NCBI RefSeq assembly: GCF_021107415.1
Contig: NZ_JAIOSW010000410.1
Span: 1-15,246, forward strand
DNA: 15,246 nt
From: Desulfobacula sp.
Lineage (GTDB): Bacteria > Desulfobacterota > Desulfobacteria > Desulfobacterales > Desulfobacteraceae
Reading direction: 5' to 3'
This document shows, piece after piece, positions 7,025 to 14,488 of the stretch (position 1 is its first letter; every line of letters starts with the position of its first letter). Position numbers and translations under genes: made by a program. The notes under the pieces were generated by a model. That model was not told where the DNA came from. It saw nothing but the letters and a program-made list of their open reading frames with translations, and ran no database searches.

Positions 7025-7938
7025 GGGCGGATCAAAAAAAACAATATAGATATCTTGAGATAAGAGCCCTTATCATTCAGGCCATAAGGGATTTTTTTAC
7101 CGGCAACCTTTATCTTGAGGTAGATACGCCTATCCTGTGCCCCTGCATTATCCCCGAAGCTCAGATTGATCCGGTCACTTCACAAGGCTGGTACCTGCAG
7201 GCTTCTCCTGAACTTTGCATGAAACGATTGTTATCAAAGGGCTTTAATAAAATTTTCCAACTCTGCAAATGCTTCAGGAAAGACGAAAGAGGATCGCAGC
7301 ACCTGCCGGAACTAACCCTGCTGGAATGGTATGCAAAAGATAACACCTATCTTGATTTAATGGATCAATGCCAGGGACTGATAAAATTTATCGCTGCAAG
7401 ACTCAACCTTGAGAACCAGATCAGATATCAGGATAAAACGATTAGCTTAGATCACCCCTGGCAAAAGCTTACCGTTCAGCAGGCTTTTGACATCTATACT
7501 GACGAACCTTTAAATAAAGCCTTGAATGATAATAGCTTTGATAAAATTTTAAGTTTCCAGATAGAGCCCCACCTCGGCAATACAACACCGGCCTTTTTGT
7601 GTGATTACCCGGCAAGCCTTGCATCCCTGGCAAAACTGATACCCGGCAAGCCTCAATATGCCCAGAGATTTGAACTTTATCTGGCCGGTATTGAGATTGC
7701 CAACGGATTCACAGAACTGACTGATCCGGTTGAGCAAAAACTAAGGTTTGAAAAAGAAAACCGCATCCGGGTTTCTCAGAATAAACCTCCTATCCCTATA
7801 CCCCACAAATTTCTAAAAGATCTTGAAACCATGCCCGATACTGCAGGTATTGCTTTGGGTATTGACAGACTTGTCATGATTTTCTGTGATACTGCATCCA
7901 TTGATGATGTGGTGGCTTTTACCCCGGAAACCCTATAA
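7021..7938 (+). CDS. epmA: EF-P--(R)-beta-lysine ligase
   Basis: EpmA (GenX/PoxA) is a lysyl-tRNA synthetase catalytic-domain paralogue that attaches (R)-beta-lysine to a conserved lysine of elongation factor P, which relieves ribosome stalling at polyproline. The 305-aa length fits EpmA, since it lacks the OB-fold anticodon domain of true LysRS. Class II motifs are present: motif 2 FRKDERGSQHLPELTLLEWY at about 85-104 and motif 3 GIALGIDRLVM at 276-286, with the substrate pocket AGIEIANGFTEL at 222-233. The GTG start overlaps the deacetylase stop (GTGA), so it depends on coupled translation. EF-P and the beta-lysine-forming EpmB are not in the window and should exist elsewhere if the pathway is complete. 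It ends nine bases before the probable true end of the convergent DUF368 gene. Confidence 0.9.
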   Translation: MRADQKKQYRYLEIRALIIQAIRDFFTGNLYLEVDTPILCPCIIPEAQIDPVTSQGWYLQASPELCMKRLLSKGFNKIFQLCKCFRKDERGSQHLPELTLLEWYAKDNTYLDLMDQCQGLIKFIAARLNLENQIRYQDKTISLDHPWQKLTVQQAFDIYTDEPLNKALNDNSFDKILSFQIEPHLGNTTPAFLCDYPASLASLAKLIPGKPQYAQRFELYLAGIEIANGFTELTDPVEQKLRFEKENRIRVSQNKPPIPIPHKFLKDLETMPDTAGIALGIDRLVMIFCDTASIDDVVAFTPETL

Positions 7939-9041
7939 AATTTCTGCTCACCTGCCAAGTTTTTTTCCAATAAAAAAAAACATAATGATGCACCCAATAA
8001 TAAAGGACGCCAGTGAAACAGGGGAATTTCATTTATATTTGTGTAGATCCTCACATTTTGGGCAATACATATCACACCATCTTGTTTGAAATATTGCTGT
8101 GCCATAATAACACTTTTTTTAAAAGGCCACAGGGCATATAAAGACCCTGCCATCAACCCCATAAGAAACGCCATGGTGGCATTATAATATCTTTTCAGAA
8201 CAATATTGATAAGCTTTGAAAACAAAAGACCACCCAGAATAATGCCGATTGCAAAACACCCTAAAAAAACCGCATTATCCACATTCAAGGTCTTTAACCC
8301 TGAAATTGCAGACACAACTTCAAAATATTCTCCCATCAGAATAAGTACCAGAGATCCGCTTATACCGGGCAGAACCATCGCTGAAACCGCAATCGCTCCA
8401 CAAACTGAAGCATATATGTATTCATCCGGCGTATATTTTCCTGTGAAAGAAAAGGCTTTGTTATCTGACTCTTTCTGTTTAACCTCTTTATTTTTTAGGT
8501 ACTGGCCTTCATAAGATTCAGATTTCATTTTTACTTTTTCATAAGGATCAACTGCAACCGTCACATAAATTGTAGAGACAACTCCTAAAATAATAAAGAA
8601 AACCAGATAAAATTTTTTATCCGTCAGCATTTTTACAGGAATAACAATCGAAACTAGAATCAAACCGAAAAACAATGCATAGGTAACGCTGAAATGATAA
8701 ATAATCAAATATTTCATCAAACTTGAAAGGCAGATAATAGCCGCCACAGCACCCACAATTAATTTAAAAAGAAAGATAAAATCATTCTTTTCCAAAAAAT
8801 TGATAAAAATTTTCAATGATTGCGCTTTGGGGGCCTTAAAAACAATTCTGATGATACACCTCAAAAACTCAAGGATATTGGTTCTATTGATATTATCCAG
8901 AATGGAAAAGACACGCTCATAAATTTTAAAAATCAGAAGAAATGTGCCCCCGGAAACCCCGGGGATAATATTCGCTGTTCCCAGGCAAAAACCAATAAGA
9001 AGCTCTTTGATTAATGAAAGTTGTTTGAAATCTTTTTTCAT
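7776..9041 (-). CDS. DUF368 (PopT-type) polyprenyl-phosphate transporter, C-terminus apparently frameshifted
   Basis: A polytopic inner-membrane protein of the DUF368 family; recent work assigned members the recycling (flipping) of undecaprenyl phosphate for cell-wall synthesis. The two family re-entrant motifs are intact: GTANIIPGVSGGT at 21-33 and AMVLPGISGS at 221-230, within many hydrophobic segments and a charged loop at about 165-205. As given, the frame runs 54 codons antisense into epmA and ends at 7776, which is not natural. At T9 (plus-strand A9, 7972-7980) a one-base shift gives the ending FFIGKKLGR with a stop at 7950-7948, about 361 aa and no overlap with epmA. The native end is therefore likely 7948. 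The ATG lies 15 bases after the pcm stop, in an operon with it; the ribosome site is weak. Confidence 0.85.
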   Translation of the reverse strand: MKKDFKQLSLIKELLIGFCLGTANIIPGVSGGTFLLIFKIYERVFSILDNINRTNILEFLRCIIRIVFKAPKAQSLKIFINFLEKNDFIFLFKLIVGAVAAIICLSSLMKYLIIYHFSVTYALFFGLILVSIVIPVKMLTDKKFYLVFFIILGVVSTIYVTVAVDPYEKVKMKSESYEGQYLKNKEVKQKESDNKAFSFTGKYTPDEYIYASVCGAIAVSAMVLPGISGSLVLILMGEYFEVVSAISGLKTLNVDNAVFLGCFAIGIILGGLLFSKLINIVLKRYYNATMAFLMGLMAGSLYALWPFKKSVIMAQQYFKQDGVICIAQNVRIYTNINEIPLFHWRPLLLGASLCFFLLEKNLAGEQKFYRVSGVKATTSSMDAVSQKIMTSLSIPKAIPAVSGMVSRSFRNLWGIGIGGLF

Positions 9042-9056
9042 TAATTTTCTGGAGCC

Positions 9057-9719
9057 CTACTCACCCCAACCATGCTGACCAATCAATTTTACAAATCTGC
9101 AGGCACCAAGGTTTACCGTTTTGAACCCGTCTTCAGTCTTTTCAATCTTTAGTAATTCCTGGGAAAAATTACCTCCAACCGGCATAACAAGCCGTCCTCC
9201 AATTGAAAGCTGTTCAATCAATGGCACAGGAATTTGCTGCCCACCTGCTGTAACAATGATGGCATCAAAAGAACTTTCCTGTTTCCAGCCCTGGGTTCCG
9301 TCTGAATATCTGGTGACAATATTATGGTATTTTAAAGTATCAAAAAGTTTTCTTGTCTGTAAAAACAGGATGTTATTTCTTTCTATGGTATATACTTTAT
9401 AAACGATCCGGGCCAGAATAGCCGCCTGATATCCTGATCCGGTTCCGATTTCAAGAACCCTTTCATGACCTTTTAATTCAAGGCTTTGCGTCATTTCTGC
9501 AATAATATAGGGTTGGGAAATCGTCTGTCCCTCTCCAATGGGAAGGGGAAAATCTCCATATGCACTGTCAACAAGGGCCTCACTGACAAACAAATGCCTG
9601 GGCACGTTAGACATTGCCTCAAGAACCAAAGGATCGGTTACCCCCCGGGAAACAATCTGTTTTTCGATCATTTCACACCGTCGGCGAACAAATTTTTTGG
9701 GTTCGTTTTTCATGCCCAT
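9057..9719 (-). CDS. pcm: Protein-L-isoaspartate O-methyltransferase
   Basis: Pcm methylates isoaspartyl residues formed by protein ageing, using S-adenosylmethionine, and starts their repair in the cytoplasm. Diagnostic segments, numbered from the ATG at 9719, are MIEKQIVSRGVTDPLVLEAM (17-36), VPRHLFV (39-45), GEGQTISQPYIIAEM (62-76) with the substrate loop, and the SAM-binding VLEIGTGSGYQAA (88-100), followed by the post-I acidic YTIERN. The start is uncertain. The frame extends to a GTG at 9767, and another ATG is at 9713; none has a clear ribosome site, so I chose the first ATG. It is the first gene of a two-gene operon with the DUF368 transporter and divergent from the lipoprotein gene. 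In many proteobacteria pcm pairs with surE instead; no surE is here. Confidence 0.9.
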   Translation of the reverse strand: MGMKNEPKKFVRRRCEMIEKQIVSRGVTDPLVLEAMSNVPRHLFVSEALVDSAYGDFPLPIGEGQTISQPYIIAEMTQSLELKGHERVLEIGTGSGYQAAILARIVYKVYTIERNNILFLQTRKLFDTLKYHNIVTRYSDGTQGWKQESSFDAIIVTAGGQQIPVPLIEQLSIGGRLVMPVGGNFSQELLKIEKTEDGFKTVNLGACRFVKLIGQHGWGE

Positions 9720-9767
9720 CTTAATACCAGCAACCAGTGGGTCCGTCAAGAAGATACAGGTTTTCAC

Positions 9768-9856
9768 ACTTTTCTTGACAAAAACATCTTCCTACTCTAA
9801 TACTATCCTATATATTACACTAATATTACATATAAAATATTATATAAGGGGTAAAA
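9768..9856. promoter_or_regulatory. Very AT-rich divergent promoter region between pcm and the lipoprotein gene
   Basis: This is almost pure A/T between 9785 and 9848, with a direct repeat of ATATTACA at 9812-9819 and 9823-9830 (11-base period, one helical turn). Several TATAAT-like hexamers occur, so neither promoter can be fixed. AAGGGG just before 9857 is the ribosome site of the lipoprotein gene. Confidence 0.35.
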
Positions 9857-11206
9857 ATGAGATCAATAAAATATCTAATCATGGTACTCTTCGCACTTTT
9901 GATGATAAGTGGCTGTAACAGTGAAGGAAATAGCGGAGGTGATGATAGTGGAGCTGATGATGGCGGACCACCGGCTGAAATCTTTATTGGTGTTATTTCT
10001 CCTGAAACTATTGGTGTAGCAGGTTCCGGTATTTCAAATACATCTATTATTACCTTTTTAGTTAATGATATTTCAGATAATCCAGTCCCGGATTTTCATT
10101 TGATTACATTTAATATTTCAACACCTTTGGGGGGGGGAGAAAAATTATCAGCAACTGAAGCAGACACAGTGAATGGTGAGGTTTCCGTTACCGTGATCGG
10201 CGGTACTGTTTCAGGTACAGTGGGAGTTAATGCCACCTACGATGATGCAGATGGTCTTATAATTACCACAGAAGCAAAAGTTACGATTGTCAGTGGTCTA
10301 CCAGCAGCAGAGCAGCTTGGTATGGCTGTTGAGTTTCATAATATTGCAGGCGGTAGAACATTTGGGCTTCAGGACACAATTACAGTATATCTGGGGGATA
10401 GATACGGCAATGTTGTGCCGGATGGAACAAGGGTAAGTCTTATGTCCGAGGGTGGGACTATTGGAACCAGTGACGGTTTTGAGTCTTCTACTGTCTTTGG
10501 AGTTGCCGAAGCAATTTTGCAGTCTTCCCCTCCAACTACTCCAGATCTTGGGGGGGTTATAGGCTCTGTATCAGGCAATGTCGGCTTATGTAAAATTGTG
10601 GCCTATACTCCGGGAGATGAAGGCTTTAATGATGTTAACGGTAACAATGTTTATGATGAAGGCATAGATGTTTTGACTTTAGATATGAGTGAACCCTACA
10701 TTGATTCCAATGATAATGGGGCGTATGATAGTGGGGAAAAATATATTGACAGTGATGAAAGCGGCTCGTTTACAGACGTCGATGGACAATATCAGTCCAA
10801 TACCATAATATGGGACAGTATGAACGTCCTTTTTTCTGCTGAGCAGGCAACATTTGCTTTGACCCCAACTAGTTTCATCATTGATAGAATTAACGGGGGG
10901 ACGTATTCGTTTACCTATTATATCGGTGATGTGTGGGGCAATTCCCTGGTGGGTGGTACCGCTGTAAAAGTCAGCAAATCCGGCACCTTTAGCGAAGGTG
11001 AATTGGTGGGTGCTATTGATTTTGACATATCCGATTCTACCGGGCTTGGGCAAGCATATTCTTTTTCATTAATTATACCTCCTGCCGATGATCCTGCTGA
11101 CCCTCCCCAGGGTTCTATTACGATAAGGCTGGAAGTAACTCCTAATAGCGGCAGTGCCGGGGCAAATAGTGATGACTCTGTTTTTACTCTCTCTATTGGG
11201 AATTAG
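9857..11206 (+). CDS. Predicted surface lipoprotein with Ig-like and calcium-binding repeats
   Basis: A 449-aa secreted protein of unknown role. The N-terminus is a lipoprotein signal: RSIK, hydrophobic LIMVLFALLM, then lipobox ISGC with the acylated Cys at 20. A Gly/Asp-rich linker (21-39) would lift it from the membrane. Residues 40-150 and 155-250 look like two bacterial Ig-like (invasin/Big_1-type) domains, with patterns such as NPVPDFHLITFNIS and GNVVPDGTRVSLMSEGGT. Residues 258-310 contain Asp/Asn-rich loops (DVNGNNVYDEGID, DSNDNGAYDSGE, DSDESGSFTDVDG) that resemble EF-hand or thrombospondin-type calcium sites. A third beta-rich part follows to the end. The coding sequence holds G9, G7 and G6 runs. 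AAGGGG at good spacing supports the ATG. It is monocistronic, with a terminator after it. It may serve adhesion or matrix functions, by analogy only. Confidence 0.8.
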   Translation: MRSIKYLIMVLFALLMISGCNSEGNSGGDDSGADDGGPPAEIFIGVISPETIGVAGSGISNTSIITFLVNDISDNPVPDFHLITFNISTPLGGGEKLSATEADTVNGEVSVTVIGGTVSGTVGVNATYDDADGLIITTEAKVTIVSGLPAAEQLGMAVEFHNIAGGRTFGLQDTITVYLGDRYGNVVPDGTRVSLMSEGGTIGTSDGFESSTVFGVAEAILQSSPPTTPDLGGVIGSVSGNVGLCKIVAYTPGDEGFNDVNGNNVYDEGIDVLTLDMSEPYIDSNDNGAYDSGEKYIDSDESGSFTDVDGQYQSNTIIWDSMNVLFSAEQATFALTPTSFIIDRINGGTYSFTYYIGDVWGNSLVGGTAVKVSKSGTFSEGELVGAIDFDISDSTGLGQAYSFSLIIPPADDPADPPQGSITIRLEVTPNSGSAGANSDDSVFTLSIGN

Positions 11207-11226
11207 AGACTAAATGGTATAAGCTT

Positions 11227-11262
11227 AAAAAGGCTGTTCTTTACAACGGGAGCAGCCTTTTA
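11227..11262 (+). terminator. Rho-independent terminator after the lipoprotein gene
   Basis: AAAAGGCTGTTC pairs with GAGCAGCCTTTT (one T-G wobble) around an 11-base loop, 20 bases after the stop codon. The T run is only four long, so it is moderate. It separates the lipoprotein gene from the channel gene. Confidence 0.65.
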
Positions 11263-11345
11263 AAGAAAAAAATTTACTTGTTTTAAAAATCCATCTAAGT
11301 AATCTTACCTTGATTTTTATTCTTAAGATCAGTATTTATACCCCT

Positions 11346-12353
11346 ATGAATCGACTTGAACAAATCACCAGAGCCTTTCTTCTTTCCTGGATTATTTTTT
11401 TGATTGGTGTTGGCGGATATATGGTGATTGAAAAATGGGACTTTCTTGATGCAGCATATATGACTGCCATAACCCTGAGTACAGTAGGCTTTATGGAAGT
11501 CCATGAAACAACTCCTGCCGGAAAAATATTCACAATCATCATGATGCTCGCAGGGGTAGGCTATTTTTTATATATTGCGGGTGTTCTCGTACAATCCATT
11601 GTTGAAGGCGAGTTACAATCAATTTTAGGGAGAAAAATGTTGGATAAGAAAATCAGTAGATTGAGAAACCATTATATTATCTGTGGATATGGACGCATCG
11701 GGAGAGTATTGTGTCATCTGATAAAAGAAGAGACAAATGAAATTGTTGTAATTGACAATGATGATACCCTTATTGACACATTAGATAAAGATAAAACACA
11801 TTATCTTCAAGGGGATGCCTCAGATGAAGATCTTTTGGCAAAAGCAGGTATTAACAATGCATCCTTTCTGGTTGCTGCACTTGGAACTGATACTGCAAAT
11901 GTTTTCCTTGTCTTAACCGCAAGACAGCTAAATCCTGATATTTATATTATGGCACGTGCCAGCAACCCCGATGTTAAAAAGAAACTCATGATTGCCGGGG
12001 CAAATTTTGTTGAATCCCCATATGATATCGGGGCCATATCCATGGGATTAAAGCTGTTAAGACCGAATGTCAGCAGCTTTCTTGAGGTTGCATTGTCCAG
12101 AAAAGGAGAAGGCATTCAGATTGATGAAATTTTTGTGCCGAAACACTCCAGGTATACCAATATTGCACTAAAAGATTCCGGAATCAGGCAGGATTTCAAT
12201 CTCATCATTATATCCATAAGAAAAGCATCTGGAGAAATGCTTTTTAATCCCCATTTTGAAACCCTGATTGAGTCCGATGATATTGTTATTGTTATGGGAA
12301 AATCACCTGATTTAAAAAAATTTGCCAAAGCAATCAATACTGAAAAAAATTAA
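11346..12353 (+). CDS. Two-transmembrane potassium channel with RCK (TrkA-N/TrkA-C) domain
   Basis: A ligand-gated K+ channel subunit of the MthK/GsuK type, forming a tetrameric inner-membrane pore with a cytosolic gating ring. From the ATG at 11346 (336 aa), TM1 is at about 11-27, a pore helix and filter TAITLSTVGFMEV at 40-52, and TM2 at 61-83. The RCK_N Rossmann domain starts with IICGYGRIGR (111-120) and ends its second strand with VVIDND (134-139). An RCK_C domain with KDSGIRQDFNLIII lies near the end. The filter has Met50 where the consensus TVGYG/TVGFG has Gly. The frame also extends to a TTG at 11310, but the ATG directly begins the membrane part. Neither has a strong ribosome site. 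It is monocistronic and convergent with the cyclo-ligase gene. Confidence 0.87.
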   Translation: MNRLEQITRAFLLSWIIFLIGVGGYMVIEKWDFLDAAYMTAITLSTVGFMEVHETTPAGKIFTIIMMLAGVGYFLYIAGVLVQSIVEGELQSILGRKMLDKKISRLRNHYIICGYGRIGRVLCHLIKEETNEIVVIDNDDTLIDTLDKDKTHYLQGDASDEDLLAKAGINNASFLVAALGTDTANVFLVLTARQLNPDIYIMARASNPDVKKKLMIAGANFVESPYDIGAISMGLKLLRPNVSSFLEVALSRKGEGIQIDEIFVPKHSRYTNIALKDSGIRQDFNLIIISIRKASGEMLFNPHFETLIESDDIVIVMGKSPDLKKFAKAINTEKN

Positions 12354-12354
12354 A

Positions 12355-12384
12355 AGGGCCATCCCCTCGCCCTAATTCTCTTTT
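12355..12384 (+). terminator. Weak terminator-like hairpin between convergent genes
   Basis: AGGGC (12355-12359) pairs with GCCCT (12369-12373) around a nine-base loop, followed by the T-rich ATTCTCTTTT. The stem is only five pairs, so this is a tentative end for the channel transcript. Nothing better is visible in this 76-base gap. Confidence 0.3.
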
Positions 12385-12429
12385 GGAAAATTACCCGTTT
12401 ATTTGTGTTCATGATTTCAGCTAAAGGGA

Positions 12430-13017
12430 TTATATCTTATAAATCACCCGTTTATCTGTAATAATAATATCAACAGTAAATTTTCTTGATTCCATCTGAA
12501 TCTGATCTACAACCTGCTCCTCATAGGCCAGGGATACTTTCCTACAGGTTTCAGGAAGTTTTGTAATCAGCTTAGTATAAAAATTATTACCAAACCCTAT
12601 CCTGCCACCCTTGTCATCAAATGCAAGCCCTGGAATAATTGCAATATCAACATCTTCCAATGATATTTTTTTGCATTTTTCGATATTCGGCTCAAGGATA
12701 TCATTGGGGCTTATTACAAGATCTTTAATATCATTATTGATTTTATAAAGGTTGATGGCATTTTTTGCACCGGTAAAGACGGGCAAAGCAACTCCCTTTT
12801 CTATCTCTAATGCTCTTTTAATAATTGCTTGTGTGGGGATTTCACTACTTATCGGGGCATATAATAATACCAGCTGAGCTTCCATGAAATTGGCAAACTC
12901 AAAAAGCTTATGCTCAATCTTTTTGAGTTTGCCAAAAAGTTCTTCTTTTGTAAAGTTCTCCAGCCTCTCGGCCACCAATGTTAAATTATTATTTTTCCCA
13001 TTTTTTATTTCATCCAT
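12430..13017 (-). CDS. 5-formyltetrahydrofolate cyclo-ligase family protein (divergent)
   Basis: This family converts 5-formyl-THF to 5,10-methenyl-THF with ATP, salvaging a dead-end folate in one-carbon metabolism. From the ATG at 13017 (195 aa; AAGGGA about eight bases upstream) the recognisable parts are LVLLYAPISSEIPTQAII (49-66), VALPVFTG (76-83), the IIPGLAFDDKGGRIGFG strand-loop (127-143) and the final VDIIITDKRVI. The family's glycine-rich phosphate loop, normally like GxRLGYGGGYYDR, is here GGRIGFGNNFYTK: two glycines and the YYD part are replaced. The N-terminal basic KxxLR segment is also poorly kept. It may be active with altered kinetics, or inactive. In many bacteria this gene neighbours 6S RNA; I saw no convincing 6S RNA here. 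It is divergent from serS. Confidence 0.78.
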   Translation of the reverse strand: MDEIKNGKNNNLTLVAERLENFTKEELFGKLKKIEHKLFEFANFMEAQLVLLYAPISSEIPTQAIIKRALEIEKGVALPVFTGAKNAINLYKINNDIKDLVISPNDILEPNIEKCKKISLEDVDIAIIPGLAFDDKGGRIGFGNNFYTKLITKLPETCRKVSLAYEEQVVDQIQMESRKFTVDIIITDKRVIYKI

Positions 13018-13097
13018 TACGCTTGTCCCTTTTGTTACAAAAAAAGTTTTTAGCAAATATTAACCACATGCGGGTAATTGTCAACCTGCAATAATCA

Positions 13098-13198
13098 TTG
13101 ACTGTTTATACCCCTCATGGTATCAGGTTATAATTATTGAAGAATCTTTTAAAATAAGAACTTAAAGCATTATACACGAGGTAAAATAAAGAAAAAAA
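13098..13198 (+). promoter_or_regulatory. serS leader with putative promoter
   Basis: Candidate elements are TTGACT at 13098 and TATAAT at 13129-13134. Their 25-base spacing is too long for one promoter, so TATAAT probably pairs with a poorer -35 near 13106. GAGGT at 13178-13182 is the only good ribosome-site-like sequence but lies 16 bases before the serS ATG, with an A-rich stretch between. No T-box leader motif was seen. Confidence 0.35.
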
Positions 13199-14488
13199 AT
13201 GCTGGATTTAAAATTACTGAAAAATAATCTGGAACTTGTTAAAAATGGAATGGAAAAAAGAAGGGCTAAGATAGACTTTACCCCTCTTTTAAATAACGAT
13301 AATAAAAGAAAAACCAGGCTTTTAGAAATAGAAGAACTCAGACATAAAAGAAATGTCGTTTCCGATGATATTGCAAAAATGAAAAAAGCCGGGGAAGATG
13401 CAGGATCTCTTATTGAACAAATGAGAAATGTGTCTGAAACAATAAAAAAACTTGAAAAAGAGCTTTCAACCATAGAAGAAACCATATATGATTTTCTTAT
13501 CACTCTGCCTAATATTCCCCATGAAGATGTCCCTATAGGCATTGATGATACTGAAAACAGGATTGAAAAAATCCATGGGAAACCAAGAAAATTTGATTTT
13601 AAAGTAAAGCCCCATTGGGAGATTGGTGAAGATTTAGGTATTCTTGATTTCACAAGGGCAGCTAAGCTGGCCGGGTCTAGATTTCCTCTCTATTTTGGAA
13701 AGGGTGCAAGGCTTGAAAGAGCACTCATCAATTTTATGCTTGATATCCATATTTCTCAACATGGTTACACAGAAACCCTGCCACCTTTTATCGTGAACAA
13801 AGCCAGCATGACCGGAACCGGTCAATTGCCCAAGTTTGAAGAAGATCTTTTTAAACTTGAGGGTTGGGATTACTACCTGATTCCGACTTCTGAAGTCCCC
13901 ATGACCAATATTTATGCCAATGAAATTATTGATGAATCAATGCTCCCCTGCAAGTTTGCAGCTTATACCCCCTGTTTCAGGTCAGAAGCCGGCTCATACG
14001 GAAGGGACACCAGAGGGTTAATTCGACAGCACCAGTTTAACAAAGTGGAAATGGTTAAATTGACAACACCTGAATCCTCTTTTGATGAGCTGGCATCTTT
14101 GCTTGAAAATGCCGAAAAAATCCTTCAGCTTCTTGAGCTGCCCTACCAGGTTGTCACACTTTGCACCGGGGATTTAGGTTTTTCAGCAACAAAAACCTTT
14201 GATATTGAAGTATGGATGCCGGGCCAGGGCGACCAGGGCAAATACAGGGAAATCTCTTCCTGCAGCAATTGTCTGGATTTCCAGGCCAGACGTGCCAACA
14301 TACGATTTAGAAGAAAGGATAAAAAAAAACCTGAATATGTTCACACTTTAAATGGTTCCGGACTGGCCGTAGGAAGAACATTTGCAGCCATATTGGAGAA
14401 CTTTCAACAGGCTGATGGATCAGTGGTTATCCCGGATGTATTGGTATCATATATGGGAGGGCAAAAGGTGATTCAACATGATGCTTGA
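13199..14488 (+). CDS. serS: Serine--tRNA ligase
   Basis: The class II synthetase charging tRNA-Ser (and the precursor of Sec-tRNA). At 429 aa it is full length. The N-terminal 1-100 forms the two-helix coiled-coil tRNA-binding arm, rich in Lys/Glu, ending in [14 protein letters not shown] (101-114). The catalytic core has the serine-pocket PTSEVP at 229-234, motif 2 [15 protein letters not shown] at 260-274 and motif 3 [17 protein letters not shown] near 385-401. The ATG is the natural start ([10 protein letters not shown] matches the family), despite the distant GAGGT described in the leader. The 3' end overlaps thrC by 11 bases, so the two are co-transcribed and probably translationally coupled. 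No irregularity in the conserved residues. Confidence 0.97.
   Translation: MLDLKLLKNNLELVKNGMEKRRAKIDFTPLLNNDNKRKTRLLEIEELRHKRNVVSDDIAKMKKAGEDAGSLIEQMRNVSETIKKLEKELSTIEETIYDFLITLPNIPHEDVPIGIDDTENRIEKIHGKPRKFDFKVKPHWEIGEDLGILDFTRAAKLAGSRFPLYFGKGARLERALINFMLDIHISQHGYTETLPPFIVNKASMTGTGQLPKFEEDLFKLEGWDYYLIPTSEVPMTNIYANEIIDESMLPCKFAAYTPCFRSEAGSYGRDTRGLIRQHQFNKVEMVKLTTPESSFDELASLLENAEKILQLLELPYQVVTLCTGDLGFSATKTFDIEVWMPGQGDQGKYREISSCSNCLDFQARRANIRFRRKDKKKPEYVHTLNGSGLAVGRTFAAILENFQQADGSVVIPDVLVSYMGGQKVIQHDA

Noticed and set aside
7776..7947. C-terminal 57 codons of the DUF368 reading frame as genuine protein
   Set aside because: They are antisense to conserved epmA codons including motif 3, have no membrane character, and a one-base shift gives a family-like end at 7948.
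9486..9918. Two overlapping plus-strand frames of 104 and 126 codons
   Set aside because: They are antisense to pcm and run into the lipoprotein signal peptide in another frame; no family resemblance or ribosome site.
10679..11053. 124-codon minus-strand frame
   Set aside because: Complement of the lipoprotein gene, with no recognisable domain.
13018..13198. 6S RNA beside the cyclo-ligase gene
   Set aside because: This gene pair is a known location, but the region shows no long rod-like pairing with a central bubble.
13162..13653. 163-codon minus-strand frame
   Set aside because: It is antisense to the serS coiled-coil region. Its Ser/Phe-rich make-up is what the complement of Lys/Glu codons gives.
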